The notes below the pieces were generated by a model, which saw only the letters and a list, made by a program, of their open reading frames with translations, was not told where the DNA came from and ran no database searches. The position numbers and the translations under genes are program-made. From Variovorax sp. OV329 (GTDB taxonomy: Bacteria > Pseudomonadota > Gammaproteobacteria > Burkholderiales > Burkholderiaceae_C), in assembly GCF_900114785.1 (NCBI RefSeq), contig NZ_FOUG01000014.1, positions 62,001 through 126,000 on the forward strand: a stretch of 64,000 nucleotides of DNA. Reading direction: 5' to 3'. Positions 38,300 to 48,702 of the stretch are shown in pieces. Positions within the stretch are counted from its first letter, which is position 1, and the number at the start of each line of letters is the position of its first letter.

Positions 38300-39340
38300 C
38301 TACTTGAACATGTATCCCAGCAAGACCCCTTCGGTCGACTTCGACGCATCGTTACGACCAACGGGCACAACAGTGCAGTCACCTTGCATCAGCTGAAGTC
38401 CATCGTGAATGCACGGTTGAACATAGTGGAACCAGGAAAACAGGTCATGAAACGAGCGGACCCCTTCACTCTCGAGCAGGACCTTCGCTGACCATTGATG
38501 ATTGACGAAGACCGGGAGCATGTACCTCCACGGCTTCTTCGGGGAGATCTCGATGCGCCAATCAGCGCCTCGCAGGTGCATTCCGCTCTCGCCAGCAGCT
38601 GGCTGCGCACTCCCCGTGTATTTGATGGACGGGTCGTCGAATCGCACAAACTCGTACGACTGCTTGGTGTGGACTGCCGTATCGAGCCTGAACTGAGGTG
38701 CGCATTCCCCAACCTTTCTCGCAGCCAGGAAAAGGTCGCAACCCTGCTCAGGGTACTCCCGGCCTGTCTGCGCGACTCGGATCTCGAATCCGGCGTCTTC
38801 CAGCAACGAGATCCACTGATCCGGCGTGAAGAAATAAGGATGCTCGGGATTTTCTTCCCACCCTAGAGGAATCGCGACCAGCAACTGTCCCCCGGGAACC
38901 AGCATTCGATTGAACTCCGAAAGCGTGGAATGGAGGTCGAAGGAATGCTCGACACAATGGCTCGAGAAAATGCAGTCGAACGAGTTCGACTCAAACTCGA
39001 AGCGATCATTGAATCCTTCAGAGAGCTTTTCAGGATTGAAGCCGAACTCTTCAGCCAGTCGCTTGGACCCGGCGACTGCCGAAGGGTCGACGTCACGATA
39101 GTGATAGTCGAAATCAAGGCTCTTCAAGAGCGTCAGAAGGCGAGGAAAAAGATTCCCGCCGCCCACGTCGAGAACGCGGGCTCCCGTTGGCATGAATCGG
39201 ATCGCCTCCTTCCAGCGATCGAGGTAAGCGTCATGTCGCCGCTCGATGTATGAGTTGACATCGCCCTCACGCGCCCTGACGCCCTCGTACCATTGCGAAG
39301 TCATCTTCGCTTGCCGTATCGCGAAAGTTTCTCGATCCAT
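38300..39340 (-). CDS. class I SAM methyltransferase with extra C-terminal domain
   Basis: Protein of 346 residues. The core (about 45-210) has ARVLDVGGGNLFPRLLTL, the acidic YRDVDPSAVAGS, CIFSSHCVEHSFDL and MLVPGGQLLVAIPLGW, followed by FFTPDQWISLLEDAGF, a standard methyltransferase end. Residues about 225-346 are a separate strand-rich domain with HQWSAKVLLESEG (from residue 281), HDLFSW and VVPVGRND, shared with the next protein downstream. Probably methylates a sugar in the polysaccharide; the added domain may bind the acceptor (inference). Confidence 0.87.
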   Translation of the reverse strand: MDRETFAIRQAKMTSQWYEGVRAREGDVNSYIERRHDAYLDRWKEAIRFMPTGARVLDVGGGNLFPRLLTLLKSLDFDYHYRDVDPSAVAGSKRLAEEFGFNPEKLSEGFNDRFEFESNSFDCIFSSHCVEHSFDLHSTLSEFNRMLVPGGQLLVAIPLGWEENPEHPYFFTPDQWISLLEDAGFEIRVAQTGREYPEQGCDLFLAARKVGECAPQFRLDTAVHTKQSYEFVRFDDPSIKYTGSAQPAAGESGMHLRGADWRIEISPKKPWRYMLPVFVNHQWSAKVLLESEGVRSFHDLFSWFHYVQPCIHDGLQLMQGDCTVVPVGRNDASKSTEGVLLGYMFK

Positions 39341-39395
39341 CCAATACTCCTTGATCTGCCACCTTACCGGCGCGACTTCCTGAGTCGCACGCTTG

Positions 39396-41615
39396 CTATC
39401 CAGCCACGGTCGCGCCGAGCGTTCGGGTCACCTCGAGAGCGAATTCATTGGCGAATTTTTCGGTGGTGAACCGCTCGCCATAGCGTTGACGCCCAGCTTC
39501 ACCGAGTCTTGCTCTCAGTTCCGCGTCCTCGACCAGTCGTGCAATCGCTGCATAGAGTGCGTCGCGATCTCCAGGCGGTACAAGCAATCCAGTCTTGCCG
39601 CTTTCGACTACTTCAGGAATCCCGCCAACGTCGCACCCGATGCACGCCTTGCCAAAGCGCATCGCCTCAAGATAAATCAGGCCGAAACTCTCATAGCGAC
39701 TGGGAGCAACAAAGATATCGCACTCTGCATAAGCCTGCTCGAGCGTTCCGTTGTCCACATGCCCGAGGAAGGTGATTCGGTCGAACCATTGGCTGTCGTG
39801 ATATCGATTCTGGAAGATCTCGAAGTAGGTGAGGCCACCTTCCGCCGGAATCGTGTTGTCTCCGATGCAAGTGATTCGAATCTCTTTGAACTTCTCGAAC
39901 AGTTCAGGCAGGCAATCAAGGAACAGGTCCGCACCTTTTCTTCGCTCGAACCTGCCGACGAAGAGAATGTTGACGAACCCGTCCTTCAGCGATGCTTCCG
40001 CAATCAACGGCGAAGGCTCCTGTACGCCAAAAGGAAGCACGCTCAGGCGGTCGGCGTCTACCTCGATCCCATAGGCCTGCTCAGTGTCTCGCAAGATTGC
40101 CTGCGTGCTCGCGAAGATGCGAGTCGAATGCCCCAGCGCCCAGGCTTCGGCGCGAATCATCTTCTTGACGTGCGCCTCATAGAACTCCTTGTTTGCCTTC
40201 CACTCTGGCTTCGAATCTTCCATGAGCTTGTAGCTCGTTACCAGGTACACGCCGGTCGCGTAGCGCTTCGAGGCGATGACGGCGGCCATGTCGAGATCCC
40301 AGATCGCGCCAATGACAAACTGGATCTTTCTGCGCGCATTGACTCTGTCGATCTCCGCCAGAATCCGCCCAGATGCAAGCTTGAGGCTCCCGGGCATGTC
40401 GGGCATCGAATCCGGGCATGTGCTGGGGAGAGACGGATCGGTGTCAGGGAGGCGGTGAACCCAAACCCCTGACTCGAAGTCGACCGTATGGTGTCGGCCT
40501 GGCTCTGCCTGGGTGATGACGGTCACCTCATGGCCGAAGCTTGCAAGGCGCTCAGCCAAGCTATTCATGAACACCGCAACTCCACCACAAGGACGTGGAG
40601 GGTATAGCGGCGTGACCAGAGCGATTCGGAGCCGCTCCCGGGCAGGCAGCAAGCCTGCAAACGGCTGCCAGGGCACGTGGTCGTGCGGGCCGATCAAGCG
40701 GCGGCACGGGTATTCGAACGCTTCAAGCACCCCCTTCTGGAATCCCGCCTCGATCTCCGCGAGAAGCTCGGCGTGCCGCGCGGTATCAATCATCTTTTCA
40801 GACAGATACCAATCCGTATGCCTCATCAGATTCTTTTTCTGCGACGCAATCTTCTCCATGCTGTGCAGGAGCTTGGTGGTCGGAGCAGCATTGCGCACGA
40901 TGTAGTACGAAGTGCTGGCGATGATCTGGAGCCACGACTTCACATTGCCGCTCTGCGTTCGGATGTGACTTGACGCATACTTGTGATGCACTTCCGCATC
41001 CGGGATCATCGCGACTCGGTAGCCTGCATCGACCATGCGAGCAAGCACGTCGGTTTCATCCAGGAAATACGCGTAGGCCTCGTCAAACCCCCCAACATCG
41101 ATCAATGCGCTTCGGCGAAAGGACGAGTTCACGCCGATCAGTCCCGGGAATTTATCGCCAGCCGGTCTGGAGTCGGGAACGTCGTCCGCGCATTCGATCA
41201 AGACCTCCGACGTGGAATCCCGGCTGCTGACGATGTACTTGGTCTGGTAGTCCACACCGGTATGGTTTCTCACCCAGCCGCCAGCAGCCCCTACCCGCGG
41301 GTCTTCATAGGCGGTGACAAGGCGGTCCAGCCAATCGGGCTCCGGGACGCCATCGTCATCCGTAAAACATACGATGTCGCCCACGGCATTCTTGATGCCG
41401 ACATTTCTGGACTTGCTGAGGTTTGCCTCCTCACACTTGCAGATCTTCACTTTCCCCTTCCAGTTTTCCAGAAGGTACTCCATCGTCCCATCCGTACTGG
41501 GGCCGTCCACCACAACCACCTCCAGCTCAGGGTAGCGCAGAAATTTCAGCGCCTCCATAGTTGTTGGCAGCGTGTGCATTCGATTCAAGGTATTGATGAC
41601 CAGAGAAATTCTCAT
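39396..41615 (-). CDS. dual glycosyltransferase, GT2 fused to GT4
   Basis: Protein of 739 residues carrying two complete transferase domains. Residues about 1-290 are GT-A family 2: SLVINTLNRMHTLPTTMEAL, VVVDGPSTDGT, CFTDDDGVPEPDW (DxD) and GGFDEAYAYFLDETDVLARM. Residues about 330-739 are GT-B family 4: LRIALVTPLYPPRPCGGVAVF, VGRFERRKGADLFLDCL and an intact EX7E in YESFGLIYLEAMRFG. Two different folds in one chain could add two successive sugars, or the same sugar in two linkages. It lies between two methyltransferase genes on the leftward strand. Confidence 0.9.
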   Translation of the reverse strand: MRISLVINTLNRMHTLPTTMEALKFLRYPELEVVVVDGPSTDGTMEYLLENWKGKVKICKCEEANLSKSRNVGIKNAVGDIVCFTDDDGVPEPDWLDRLVTAYEDPRVGAAGGWVRNHTGVDYQTKYIVSSRDSTSEVLIECADDVPDSRPAGDKFPGLIGVNSSFRRSALIDVGGFDEAYAYFLDETDVLARMVDAGYRVAMIPDAEVHHKYASSHIRTQSGNVKSWLQIIASTSYYIVRNAAPTTKLLHSMEKIASQKKNLMRHTDWYLSEKMIDTARHAELLAEIEAGFQKGVLEAFEYPCRRLIGPHDHVPWQPFAGLLPARERLRIALVTPLYPPRPCGGVAVFMNSLAERLASFGHEVTVITQAEPGRHHTVDFESGVWVHRLPDTDPSLPSTCPDSMPDMPGSLKLASGRILAEIDRVNARRKIQFVIGAIWDLDMAAVIASKRYATGVYLVTSYKLMEDSKPEWKANKEFYEAHVKKMIRAEAWALGHSTRIFASTQAILRDTEQAYGIEVDADRLSVLPFGVQEPSPLIAEASLKDGFVNILFVGRFERRKGADLFLDCLPELFEKFKEIRITCIGDNTIPAEGGLTYFEIFQNRYHDSQWFDRITFLGHVDNGTLEQAYAECDIFVAPSRYESFGLIYLEAMRFGKACIGCDVGGIPEVVESGKTGLLVPPGDRDALYAAIARLVEDAELRARLGEAGRQRYGERFTTEKFANEFALEVTRTLGATVAG

Positions 41616-41637
41616 TTTTTCCCCCTATGGATCCGGA

Positions 41638-42684
41638 TTATTTTTTTGCGTAGAGTTCAAATTCATAGCAATCCCCATTCCGCCGGGACGACGCCATGAT
41701 CTCAACGTGCTGAAAGCCGACTTCTCGCAAAAGATTGGAAGCTGCCTCGGGCGTAAGCATCGTGAAATGGAAATCTCCCTCGTACTCCTGCCCACCAAAC
41801 GTGACCTCCCTGAGCTCCTTAAAAGTGAATTCACCCCCCATGTAACCTTCGATCATGGCTTGAGAATTCGGTGCAATGAGAGTGAGGCTACCGCCAGCCT
41901 CCAGGAGACTAATCCAATGCGGAAGTACCGAATCCTTGAGCGACTGCAATGTGAAGTGTTCGACCAGGTGGGCGGCATAGATGGCGCTCACAGACGACGC
42001 GTCAAAAGGCAGCGCCGCAACGTCCGAAACCAGGTCGACACCAGGCAGTTCTCGGTAGTCGACATTCACGTGGTCCGGTTTGGTAATGTGGCCGCATCCC
42101 AGATTAAGCTTGAGAGGATGCAGAGCGGCAATCCGCTCCTTATTCAGGAACCTTGGGCCGTCGAACGTGCTCTTTGTCTCGCCTGTACTTCGAAGTTGCC
42201 TTCTCAACTCGAACATCATTTCTTTTCTGATGAATTCAAGCCGAGATCGAAGATTGTCGTTGTCGGCACTCAGCCATTTGAGCCTTTCGTTCGCTTTGCT
42301 ATTTTCCGAAACGAGCTCATCTGAGCGGTGTGCGAATTCGACGAGCTTTTCCTGTAGCGGCTGAATGTCGGCACGAACATGGCCAAGAATTTCGCCATTC
42401 AGCGAGCCTCGAATGGTGCCAAAAGCGATCTCGTGGCGCCTCAGCGACATTTCCATTCCACGGATCGCCGCGCCATAGCCATCCACGACCTCGCGAAGGT
42501 GTTCGCGAGCATTTAGGCCTTCAATTCTGCGGGAAATCTCATTCAATGCTCCCCGCATTTCGGCCAACTCGACTCTCGTCTGCGGCCCTCGCCACGCCGC
42601 CCCCAGGATCCGGACAAAACGCCCCACGAAAGGCAGTCCGGCGAGGAAACGAATATACTTTTTTGCAGCTTCGCGAAGATTCAT
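41638..42684 (-). CDS. class I SAM methyltransferase with N-terminal coiled coil
   Basis: Protein of 348 residues. The N-terminus (about 5-25) is hydrophobic/basic, and residues 40-165 form a long heptad-bearing helix. The methyltransferase core starts near 182: LHPLKLNLGCGH, VNVDYRELPGVDLVSD, AIYAAHLVEHF and SLLEAGGSLTLIAPNS. The order is the reverse of the 35.3-kb enzyme, where the coil is C-terminal. First gene after rfbC in the leftward run (53-bp gap). Confidence 0.86.
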   Translation of the reverse strand: MNLREAAKKYIRFLAGLPFVGRFVRILGAAWRGPQTRVELAEMRGALNEISRRIEGLNAREHLREVVDGYGAAIRGMEMSLRRHEIAFGTIRGSLNGEILGHVRADIQPLQEKLVEFAHRSDELVSENSKANERLKWLSADNDNLRSRLEFIRKEMMFELRRQLRSTGETKSTFDGPRFLNKERIAALHPLKLNLGCGHITKPDHVNVDYRELPGVDLVSDVAALPFDASSVSAIYAAHLVEHFTLQSLKDSVLPHWISLLEAGGSLTLIAPNSQAMIEGYMGGEFTFKELREVTFGGQEYEGDFHFTMLTPEAASNLLREVGFQHVEIMASSRRNGDCYEFELYAKK

Positions 42685-42737
42685 TTGATTGTGCTACGTG
42701 ATTATTTTTGAATGCGGGTGTAAAGATTAAAGAGCTA

Positions 42738-43286
42738 CTACGGAAACAACTGGACATCCTTCAGCATTACCCCATCCGAATCCTTGTCAGACAAACGATA
42801 CGGCGTACCCAGGTCTGGCCAATCGATCGAGAGAGCCGGGTCGTTCCATGCGAGAACGCGCTCCAGGGAAGGCGCATAGAACCGCGTGGTCTTGTACTGA
42901 AAATCGGCAAACTCGCTAAGGACTAAGAACCCATGGGCAAAGCCCTCGGGAATCCACAATTGGCGATGAGTCGACGCCGCCAGCTCCACCGCGACCCATT
43001 TCCCGAATGTCGGCGAAGACTTCCGAAGATCAACGGCGACATCGATGACTGACCCGAGCGATACCCGTACGAGTTTTCCTTGAGGCTCCTCGATCTGATA
43101 GTGCAGTCCGCGAAGAACCCCCTTTGCTGAGCGCGAATGGTTGTCCTGCACGAACTCGACGCGCTGACCTACCGCCTCGTCGAACGCCTTCTTGTTGTAG
43201 CTCTCCATGAAGAAACCGCGCTCGTCGCCGAAGACTTTCGGCTCGAGGATCAGCACCTCCGGGATCGACGTGGGCGTGACTTTCAC
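42738..43286 (-). CDS. rfbC: dTDP-4-dehydrorhamnose 3,5-epimerase
   Basis: Cupin-fold epimerase of 182 residues, third step of dTDP-L-rhamnose synthesis. Family marks are [40 protein letters not shown] (catalytic His), [15 protein letters not shown] and the Tyr in YKTTRFYAP. Full length. Its start overlaps the rfbA stop by 4 bp, last in the rfbB-D-A-C order. Confidence 0.97.
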   Translation of the reverse strand: MKVTPTSIPEVLILEPKVFGDERGFFMESYNKKAFDEAVGQRVEFVQDNHSRSAKGVLRGLHYQIEEPQGKLVRVSLGSVIDVAVDLRKSSPTFGKWVAVELAASTHRQLWIPEGFAHGFLVLSEFADFQYKTTRFYAPSLERVLAWNDPALSIDWPDLGTPYRLSDKDSDGVMLKDVQLFP

Positions 43287-44176
43287 GAGTGCAGTTCCTC
43301 CCCCAGGATTCGCATCAGGTACCGGCCGTACTCGTTCTTCAACAATGGCTGCGCCAACTTACCCAGCTGTTCGTCGTCAATGTAGCCATTGCGCCAAGCG
43401 ATCTCCTCCGGGCAGGCGATCTTCAACCCCTGCCGGTGCTCCAGCGTGGCAATGAACTGCCCCGCTTCCAGCAGGCTCTCATGCGTGCCGGTGTCCAGCC
43501 AGGCAAAGCCGCGCTTCATGATCTGCACTTTCAGCTGTCGCTTGTCCAGATAGGCTTGGTTCACCGCGGTGATCTCGAGCTCTCCGCGCGCGCTGGGCTT
43601 GACCGCCTTGGCGATGTCGACCACCTGGTTGTCGTAGAAGTACAGCCCCGTCACGGCGTAGCTGCTCTTGGGCTTGGCCGGCTTCTCCTCGATGCTCCTG
43701 GCCTGGCCCCGGACGTCGAACTCCACCACGCCGTAGCGCTCCGGGTCCTGCACGTGGTAGGCGAACACAGTGGCGCCCCCCGCCTCGCCGTCCGCGGCCT
43801 TGAGGAGCGGCGACAGGTCATGGCCATAAAAGATGTTGTCGCCGAGCACCAGCGCGCTCGGGCTGCTTCCGATGAAGCTGTCGCCGATGATGAAGGCCTG
43901 CGCCAGCCCATCAGGGCTGGGCTGGACCGCGTACTGCAAGTGGATCCCCCACCGGCTGCCATCGCCCAACAACTGCTGGAAGCGAGGCGTGTCCTGCGGC
44001 GTGCTGATGATCAGGATGTCGCGCATTCCCGCGAGCATCAGAGTGCTCAGCGGGTAGTAGATCATCGGCTTGTCGTACACCGGCAGCAACTGCTTGCTGA
44101 TCGCCAGCGTGGCCGGGTGAAGCCGGGTGCCGGTGCCGCCGGCCAGGATGATGCCCCTGCGTTGTGGATTGCTCAT
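43283..44176 (-). CDS. rfbA: glucose-1-phosphate thymidylyltransferase
   Basis: Nucleotidyltransferase of 297 residues making dTDP-glucose from glucose-1-phosphate and dTTP, first step of dTDP-L-rhamnose synthesis. [36 protein letters not shown] holds the phosphate loop and the catalytic Arg and Lys; [13 protein letters not shown] and [22 protein letters not shown] complete the family pattern. Full length, coupled to rfbC by a 4-bp overlap and 31 bp after rfbD. Confidence 0.97.
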   Translation of the reverse strand: MSNPQRRGIILAGGTGTRLHPATLAISKQLLPVYDKPMIYYPLSTLMLAGMRDILIISTPQDTPRFQQLLGDGSRWGIHLQYAVQPSPDGLAQAFIIGDSFIGSSPSALVLGDNIFYGHDLSPLLKAADGEAGGATVFAYHVQDPERYGVVEFDVRGQARSIEEKPAKPKSSYAVTGLYFYDNQVVDIAKAVKPSARGELEITAVNQAYLDKRQLKVQIMKRGFAWLDTGTHESLLEAGQFIATLEHRQGLKIACPEEIAWRNGYIDDEQLGKLAQPLLKNEYGRYLMRILGEELHS

Positions 44177-44207
44177 GACGTTGTCTTCGTTCTAGATGGA
44201 GTCGCCG

Positions 44208-45095
44208 TCATCCAAGCGTTTCGCTCAGCATGCGTGCCACGCCTGTCTGCCAATGCGGCAGGGTCAGGCCAAAGGTTTGCCGCAGTTTCTCGGTGGAGAG
44301 GCGAGAGTTGTGCGGTCTGCGGGCCAGGGTCGGGAAAGCGCTAGTGGGCACGGCATCCACCGCAGTGGCCTTGAGCTCCACCCCGACAGCACGCGCCTGC
44401 GCCAGGACGAATCGCGCATAGCCGTTCCAGGTGGTCTCTCCCGCCGCGGCCAGGTGGTACATGCCGGCCTTTGCCGGGTCTCGCAGTGCCTCTCGAATCG
44501 CGTGCGCTGTGACATCCGCCAAAAGTTCGGCGCCAGTGGGCGCCCCGAACTGGTCGTCAATCACCAGCAGGCGATTGCGCTCCTTGGCCAAGCGCAGCAT
44601 GGTCTTGGCGAAGTTGCCGCCTCGCGCCGCGTAGACCCAGCTGGTGCGAAAGATCAGGTGGCGCTCGCAGTGCAGCGCAACAAGCTGCTCGCCTTCGAGC
44701 TTGGTCTGCCCATACACGCTCAACGGGCCGGTCGCATCGTCTTCGCGCCAAGGCATGCTGCCGCTGCCGTCGAAGACATAGTCGGTCGAGAAGTGGACCA
44801 TCCAGGCACCCACCTCCTGCGCTGCCGCCGCAAGCACGCCGGGTGCAGTGGCATTGAGCTTGCGCGCGAGCTCCGGCTCGCTCTCCGCCTTGTCAACTGC
44901 AGTGTGCGCTGCCGCATTCACGATCACCTGAGGCCGGACCTCGCGCACGGTTTCCGCAAGCGCCTCAGGCGTGCTGAAGTCCGCGTGTTTCTCGGTGCTG
45001 TCGTGGTCCAGCGCGACCAGTTCACCCAGCGGCGCTAGGCTGCGCTGCAGTTCCCAACCCACCTGCCCGCCCTTGCCCAGCAGCAGAAGCTTCAT
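44208..45095 (-). CDS. rfbD: dTDP-4-dehydrorhamnose reductase
   Basis: SDR reductase of 295 residues, last step to dTDP-L-rhamnose. [17 protein letters not shown] is the NAD(P) motif; [25 protein letters not shown] and the catalytic YGQTKLEGE are RfbD hallmarks. The ATG at 45095 overlaps the rfbB stop by 4 bp and is preferred over an in-frame ATG 34 codons upstream inside rfbB. Confidence 0.97.
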   Translation of the reverse strand: MKLLLLGKGGQVGWELQRSLAPLGELVALDHDSTEKHADFSTPEALAETVREVRPQVIVNAAAHTAVDKAESEPELARKLNATAPGVLAAAAQEVGAWMVHFSTDYVFDGSGSMPWREDDATGPLSVYGQTKLEGEQLVALHCERHLIFRTSWVYAARGGNFAKTMLRLAKERNRLLVIDDQFGAPTGAELLADVTAHAIREALRDPAKAGMYHLAAAGETTWNGYARFVLAQARAVGVELKATAVDAVPTSAFPTLARRPHNSRLSTEKLRQTFGLTLPHWQTGVARMLSETLG

Positions 45096-46171
45096 GCCGC
45101 ACCCGCTCCAGCCGTCGTCGCGTACTGCTTGTGGACCCACTCGAGGTATGCCCCGCTCTGCACATTGCGTACCCATTCGCCATTGGCCAAGTACCACTGC
45201 ACCGTCTTACGGATGCCGGTATCGAAAGTCTCGGCCGGCTTCCACCCCAACTCACGTTCCAGCTTGCGAGCGTCGATGGCGTAGCGCCGGTCGTGGCCAG
45301 GCCGGTCGGTCACGTAGGTGATCTGCTGCGCGTAGGGCTTGCCGTCAGCTCGCGGCTCCAACTCGTCGAGCAGCGCACACACGGTCTTCACGATCTCGAT
45401 GTTCGGCTTCTCGTTCCAGCCACCCACGTTGTAGGTCTCGCCTAGTTGCCCCCGTTCGAGCACGCGGCGAATCGCGCTGCAATGATCCTTCACGTAAAGC
45501 CAGTCCCTCACCTGCATGCCGTCGCCATACACGGGCAACGGCTTGCCGGCCAGGGCGTTCACGATCATCAGCGGGATAAGCTTCTCGGGAAAATGGAAAG
45601 GCCCGTAGTTGTTGGAGCAATTGGTGGTGACCACCGGCAGGCCATAGGTGTGGTGCCACGCGCGCACCAGATGGTCACTGGCCGCCTTGCTGGCGGAGTA
45701 GGGGCTGTTGGGCTCGTACTTGCTCTCTTCGGTGAAGGCCGGATCGGAAGGCTTGAGCGAACCGTAGACCTCGTCGGTCGACACGTGCAGGATCCGGAAG
45801 GCGGCCTTGCGGTCGGCCGACAGGGCGTTCCAATAGCCGCGCACGCTTTCCAGCAGGCGGAAGGTGCCCACTACGTTGGTCTGCACGAAGTCCTCGGGGC
45901 CGTGAATGGACCGGTCCACATGCGACTCGGCCGCGAAGTTCACGACCGCACGCGGCTGGTGCTCGGCCAGTAGCCGGTCGACCAGCGCGCTGTCGCCGAT
46001 GTCACCCTGCACGAAAACGTGCGCCGCGTTGTCCTTCAGGGAGGCCAGCGTCTCGAGGTTGCCGGCGTAGGTCAGCTTGTCGAGATTGACCACGCCCTCC
46101 TGCTGTTCAGCTACCCAGTCCAGCACGAAGTTGGCGCCGATGAAGCCTGCACCGCCAGTCACCAGAATCAT
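45092..46171 (-). CDS. rfbB: dTDP-glucose 4,6-dehydratase
   Basis: Extended SDR dehydratase of 359 residues, second step of dTDP-L-rhamnose synthesis. [18 protein letters not shown] opens the protein; [11 protein letters not shown] carries the catalytic Thr-Asp-Glu, [12 protein letters not shown] the Tyr and Lys, and [17 protein letters not shown] is diagnostic. Head of the leftward rfbBDAC operon, divergent from the phasin gene over 145 bp that should hold its promoter. Confidence 0.97.
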   Translation of the reverse strand: MILVTGGAGFIGANFVLDWVAEQQEGVVNLDKLTYAGNLETLASLKDNAAHVFVQGDIGDSALVDRLLAEHQPRAVVNFAAESHVDRSIHGPEDFVQTNVVGTFRLLESVRGYWNALSADRKAAFRILHVSTDEVYGSLKPSDPAFTEESKYEPNSPYSASKAASDHLVRAWHHTYGLPVVTTNCSNNYGPFHFPEKLIPLMIVNALAGKPLPVYGDGMQVRDWLYVKDHCSAIRRVLERGQLGETYNVGGWNEKPNIEIVKTVCALLDELEPRADGKPYAQQITYVTDRPGHDRRYAIDARKLERELGWKPAETFDTGIRKTVQWYLANGEWVRNVQSGAYLEWVHKQYATTAGAGAA

Positions 46172-46316
46172 GTGAGTTTTCTCGTCCTTCTCGATTGAGC
46201 CTGCCGTCAAGAAGACAGGGAGCCAGGAATTATCACATCGAGGAAAACGTACCAAGATGTAGTCTTGGCGCACGACTAAAGTAGCAGTCATAGTTCGTTC
46301 ACTGGAGGACCCTGCC

Positions 46317-46868
46317 ATGGCCACCGACAAGGAAAATGACAACCCCACCGACCGCATCAAGGACTCCGCCCAGCAAATCTGGCTGGCCGGCCTCGGCGCC
46401 TTCGCCAAGATGCAGGAAGAAGGCAGCAAGGCCTTCGAAGCCCTCGTGAAAGACGGCGCCGGCGTCCAGAAGAAAACCCAGCAGGCCGCCGGCGAAACGA
46501 TGGCCCAGGCGCAGGCGCGCATGGCCAGTTTCGCCAGCGACTTCAACGCAAAAGCGGCCGGCGGCTGGGGCAAGCTGGAGAACATCTTCGAGGAGCGGGT
46601 GGCCCGCGCCCTCGAGAAGTTGGGCGTCCCCACCGCCAAGGACGTAGCCGCCCTGGAGGCGCGCATCGCTGCCCTCGAAGCGCAGTTGCAGCAGAAAGCC
46701 ACCGAGGCGCCGCGACGCGCCAGCAGCGGCGGCGCCAGTGCCCGCAAATCCGCCACCCACAAGACCACCGCCGCCGCCGAAAGCGCAGCCGTAGTCGTCA
46801 AGCCATCGCGCCGCAACGCCGCATCGTCGTCGTCCTCCTCCGCCACCACCAGCAGCCGCAAGAAGTAG
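46317..46868 (+). CDS. phasin family protein (PhaI/PhaF type)
   Basis: Polyhydroxyalkanoate granule-associated protein of 183 residues. The N-terminal amphipathic region [34 protein letters not shown] is the PF05597 phasin signature. A leucine/alanine heptad (about 105-125: [17 protein letters not shown]) may oligomerise, and the C-terminal 60 residues are a Ser/Ala/Lys-rich tail like the DNA-binding tails of PhaF. GGAGGA ribosome site just upstream. Implies the cell stores PHA; synthesis genes are not in the window. Confidence 0.92.
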   Translation: MATDKENDNPTDRIKDSAQQIWLAGLGAFAKMQEEGSKAFEALVKDGAGVQKKTQQAAGETMAQAQARMASFASDFNAKAAGGWGKLENIFEERVARALEKLGVPTAKDVAALEARIAALEAQLQQKATEAPRRASSGGASARKSATHKTTAAAESAAVVVKPSRRNAASSSSSSATTSSRKK

Positions 46869-47004
46869 GCACCCGCCTCGCGGACATGCCGAGCGCCCGG
46901 CTGCGACATATTCACCCCGCAGCCCATTTGGGCGCCCTTTGCGCTAGAGTGCCCCGCAGGAGACAAACAAGAGACGATCGCACCGCCACACGTGCCCACA
47001 AGAC

Positions 47005-47742
47005 ATGGCCACCAAGAAAGCGCCACGCCGCACTGCGCAACGCATCCTTGAAGCCTCGCTGGACCTGTTCAACCGGTTCGGGGAACCGAACGTTCCCACC
47101 ACCCTCATCGCGGCCGAGCTGGGCATCAGCCCCGGCAACCTCTACTACCACTACCCGGCCAAGGACGAGCTGGTCAACCGGCTCTATGCCGACTACGAGC
47201 AGGAGCTCAAGCAACTGCTGGCCGCCGCCGGCAGCGTGCAGGACGTGGAAGACGCCTGGTTCTTCATGCACAGCCTGTTCGAGCTCATCTGGCGCTACCG
47301 CTTCCTGTACCGCGACCTGAACGATCTGCTGACCAAGAACCGGTACATCGAGACACAACTGCAACAGGTCCTTGCCGAAAAGTCGCAGGCGCTCGACGCC
47401 ATGGTCGAAGGCATGTGCGAAGCCGGCAGCCTGGCGATCGATCCGCGCGAAGCCGAGCCGCTGGCGCAGAGCATGGTGGTCGTGCTGACCTACTGGCTCA
47501 GCTTCGAATACGTCCGCAACCCGCGCGAGGCGCTGGAGCCTGCCCATGCGCAAGGTGCGCTGCTGCGCGGCGCCTGGCACACCCTGCGCCTGCTGGCGCC
47601 CTACCTCGCACCCGACCAGCGGCAGCACCTGCTGGCCCTGAGCGACGCGTACAACATGGGCGGGGCGAGCGGCCGCGACGCGCAGGCGCCTTCGCCGGAG
47701 CCCGCAACATCCTCGTCACCCAAGGCGCTGGCGCCCACCTGA
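47005..47742 (+). CDS. TetR/AcrR family transcriptional regulator (PhaD-like)
   Basis: Regulator of 245 residues. The HTH lies at about 10-57 ([50 protein letters not shown]); the all-helical ligand domain carries [13 protein letters not shown]. The [13 protein letters not shown] pattern is shared with PhaD-type regulators near phasin genes. It follows the phasin by 136 bp on the same strand and could respond to a PHA-related metabolite (inference). The low-complexity tail after residue 225 varies in such proteins. Confidence 0.88.
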   Translation: MATKKAPRRTAQRILEASLDLFNRFGEPNVPTTLIAAELGISPGNLYYHYPAKDELVNRLYADYEQELKQLLAAAGSVQDVEDAWFFMHSLFELIWRYRFLYRDLNDLLTKNRYIETQLQQVLAEKSQALDAMVEGMCEAGSLAIDPREAEPLAQSMVVVLTYWLSFEYVRNPREALEPAHAQGALLRGAWHTLRLLAPYLAPDQRQHLLALSDAYNMGGASGRDAQAPSPEPATSSSPKALAPT

Positions 47743-47760
47743 TCGGAGACCACCGCGTAC

Positions 47761-48642
47761 ATGACCGACCCCAAGCCCGGCCCCCAATCGCTCTTCCAGT
47801 CATCCGCCAATGCGGGCGCCGCCGCTGCAGCCACCACCGCCGCGGCGGCAGTAGCAGTGCCAAGCGCGGTCTGGGCCCGAATGCGATGTACCGACCTGCC
47901 CCGCTTCGACGCCGCGTCGGTGCGGAGCCAATGGCGCCGCCTGCATGCCGGCCAGGGCGACTTCGATCCGCCGGCCGACGGCAATCTGCTCGAAGGCTGG
48001 GCGCTCTATCACGCGGGGGATTTCGAGCGCGCCGCCGCCATCGGTCTGCAGCACGGGGGCCGCGACGGCCTGGCCCTGGCCAACCGGGCCACCGCGATCT
48101 ATGCCAACTACCTGGAGCCGCGCGAGTCCACCCGCCTGAACCTGTTCCGCCAGGTGGCGGAATGCGCCGCTGGCCAGGCGGAAAAGGAGCCGGACGACTG
48201 CCAGGCCCACTACTGGCACGCCTATGCCCTGGGCCGCTACAGCCAGGGCGTGAACGTGGCCAAGGCCATGGCGCTGGGCCTGGGCGGCAAGGTCAAGGGC
48301 GCGCTGGAGCGCGTGGTCGAATTGCAACCCCTGCATGCCGACGCCCACCTGGCCCTGGGCGTGTTCCATGCGGAGGTGATCGACAAGGTGGGCCAACTGG
48401 TGGGCCGCATGACCTACGGCGTTCGATCGGAGATCGCCATCGAGTGCTTCGAGCGCGGGCTGGCGTTGAACCCGAATTCGGCCAGCGGCCTCATGGAATA
48501 CGCCCACGGCCTGCAGATGCTGCACGGCGAGTCGCACCACGCGCAGGCCACGCGGCTGTTCGAGCAGGCCGCCGCCTGCACGCCGGCCGACGCGCGCGAG
48601 CGGCTGGACGTTGAGATGGCCAAAGCCAGCCTGGCCGACTGA
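47761..48642 (+). CDS. TPR-like repeat protein
   Basis: Cytoplasmic-looking protein of 293 residues with tetratricopeptide-like helical hairpins: LLEGWALYHAGDFERAAAIGLQ (about 75-96), CQAHYWHAYALGRYSQGVN, HADAHLALGVFHAEVI and IECFERGLALNPNSASGLMEYAHGL (about 222-246). An alanine-rich segment occupies residues 17-37, too polar-flanked for a clear signal peptide. Its role is unknown; the repeats suggest a scaffold. It follows the TetR gene by 18 bp and precedes the acyl-CoA-binding protein. Confidence 0.75.
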   Translation: MTDPKPGPQSLFQSSANAGAAAAATTAAAAVAVPSAVWARMRCTDLPRFDAASVRSQWRRLHAGQGDFDPPADGNLLEGWALYHAGDFERAAAIGLQHGGRDGLALANRATAIYANYLEPRESTRLNLFRQVAECAAGQAEKEPDDCQAHYWHAYALGRYSQGVNVAKAMALGLGGKVKGALERVVELQPLHADAHLALGVFHAEVIDKVGQLVGRMTYGVRSEIAIECFERGLALNPNSASGLMEYAHGLQMLHGESHHAQATRLFEQAAACTPADARERLDVEMAKASLAD

Positions 48643-48702
48643 AGGACAATCGGCGCCTTTCATTCATCCACCGACCCACACCTCCCGGAAAGAGAACGCG
48701 CC

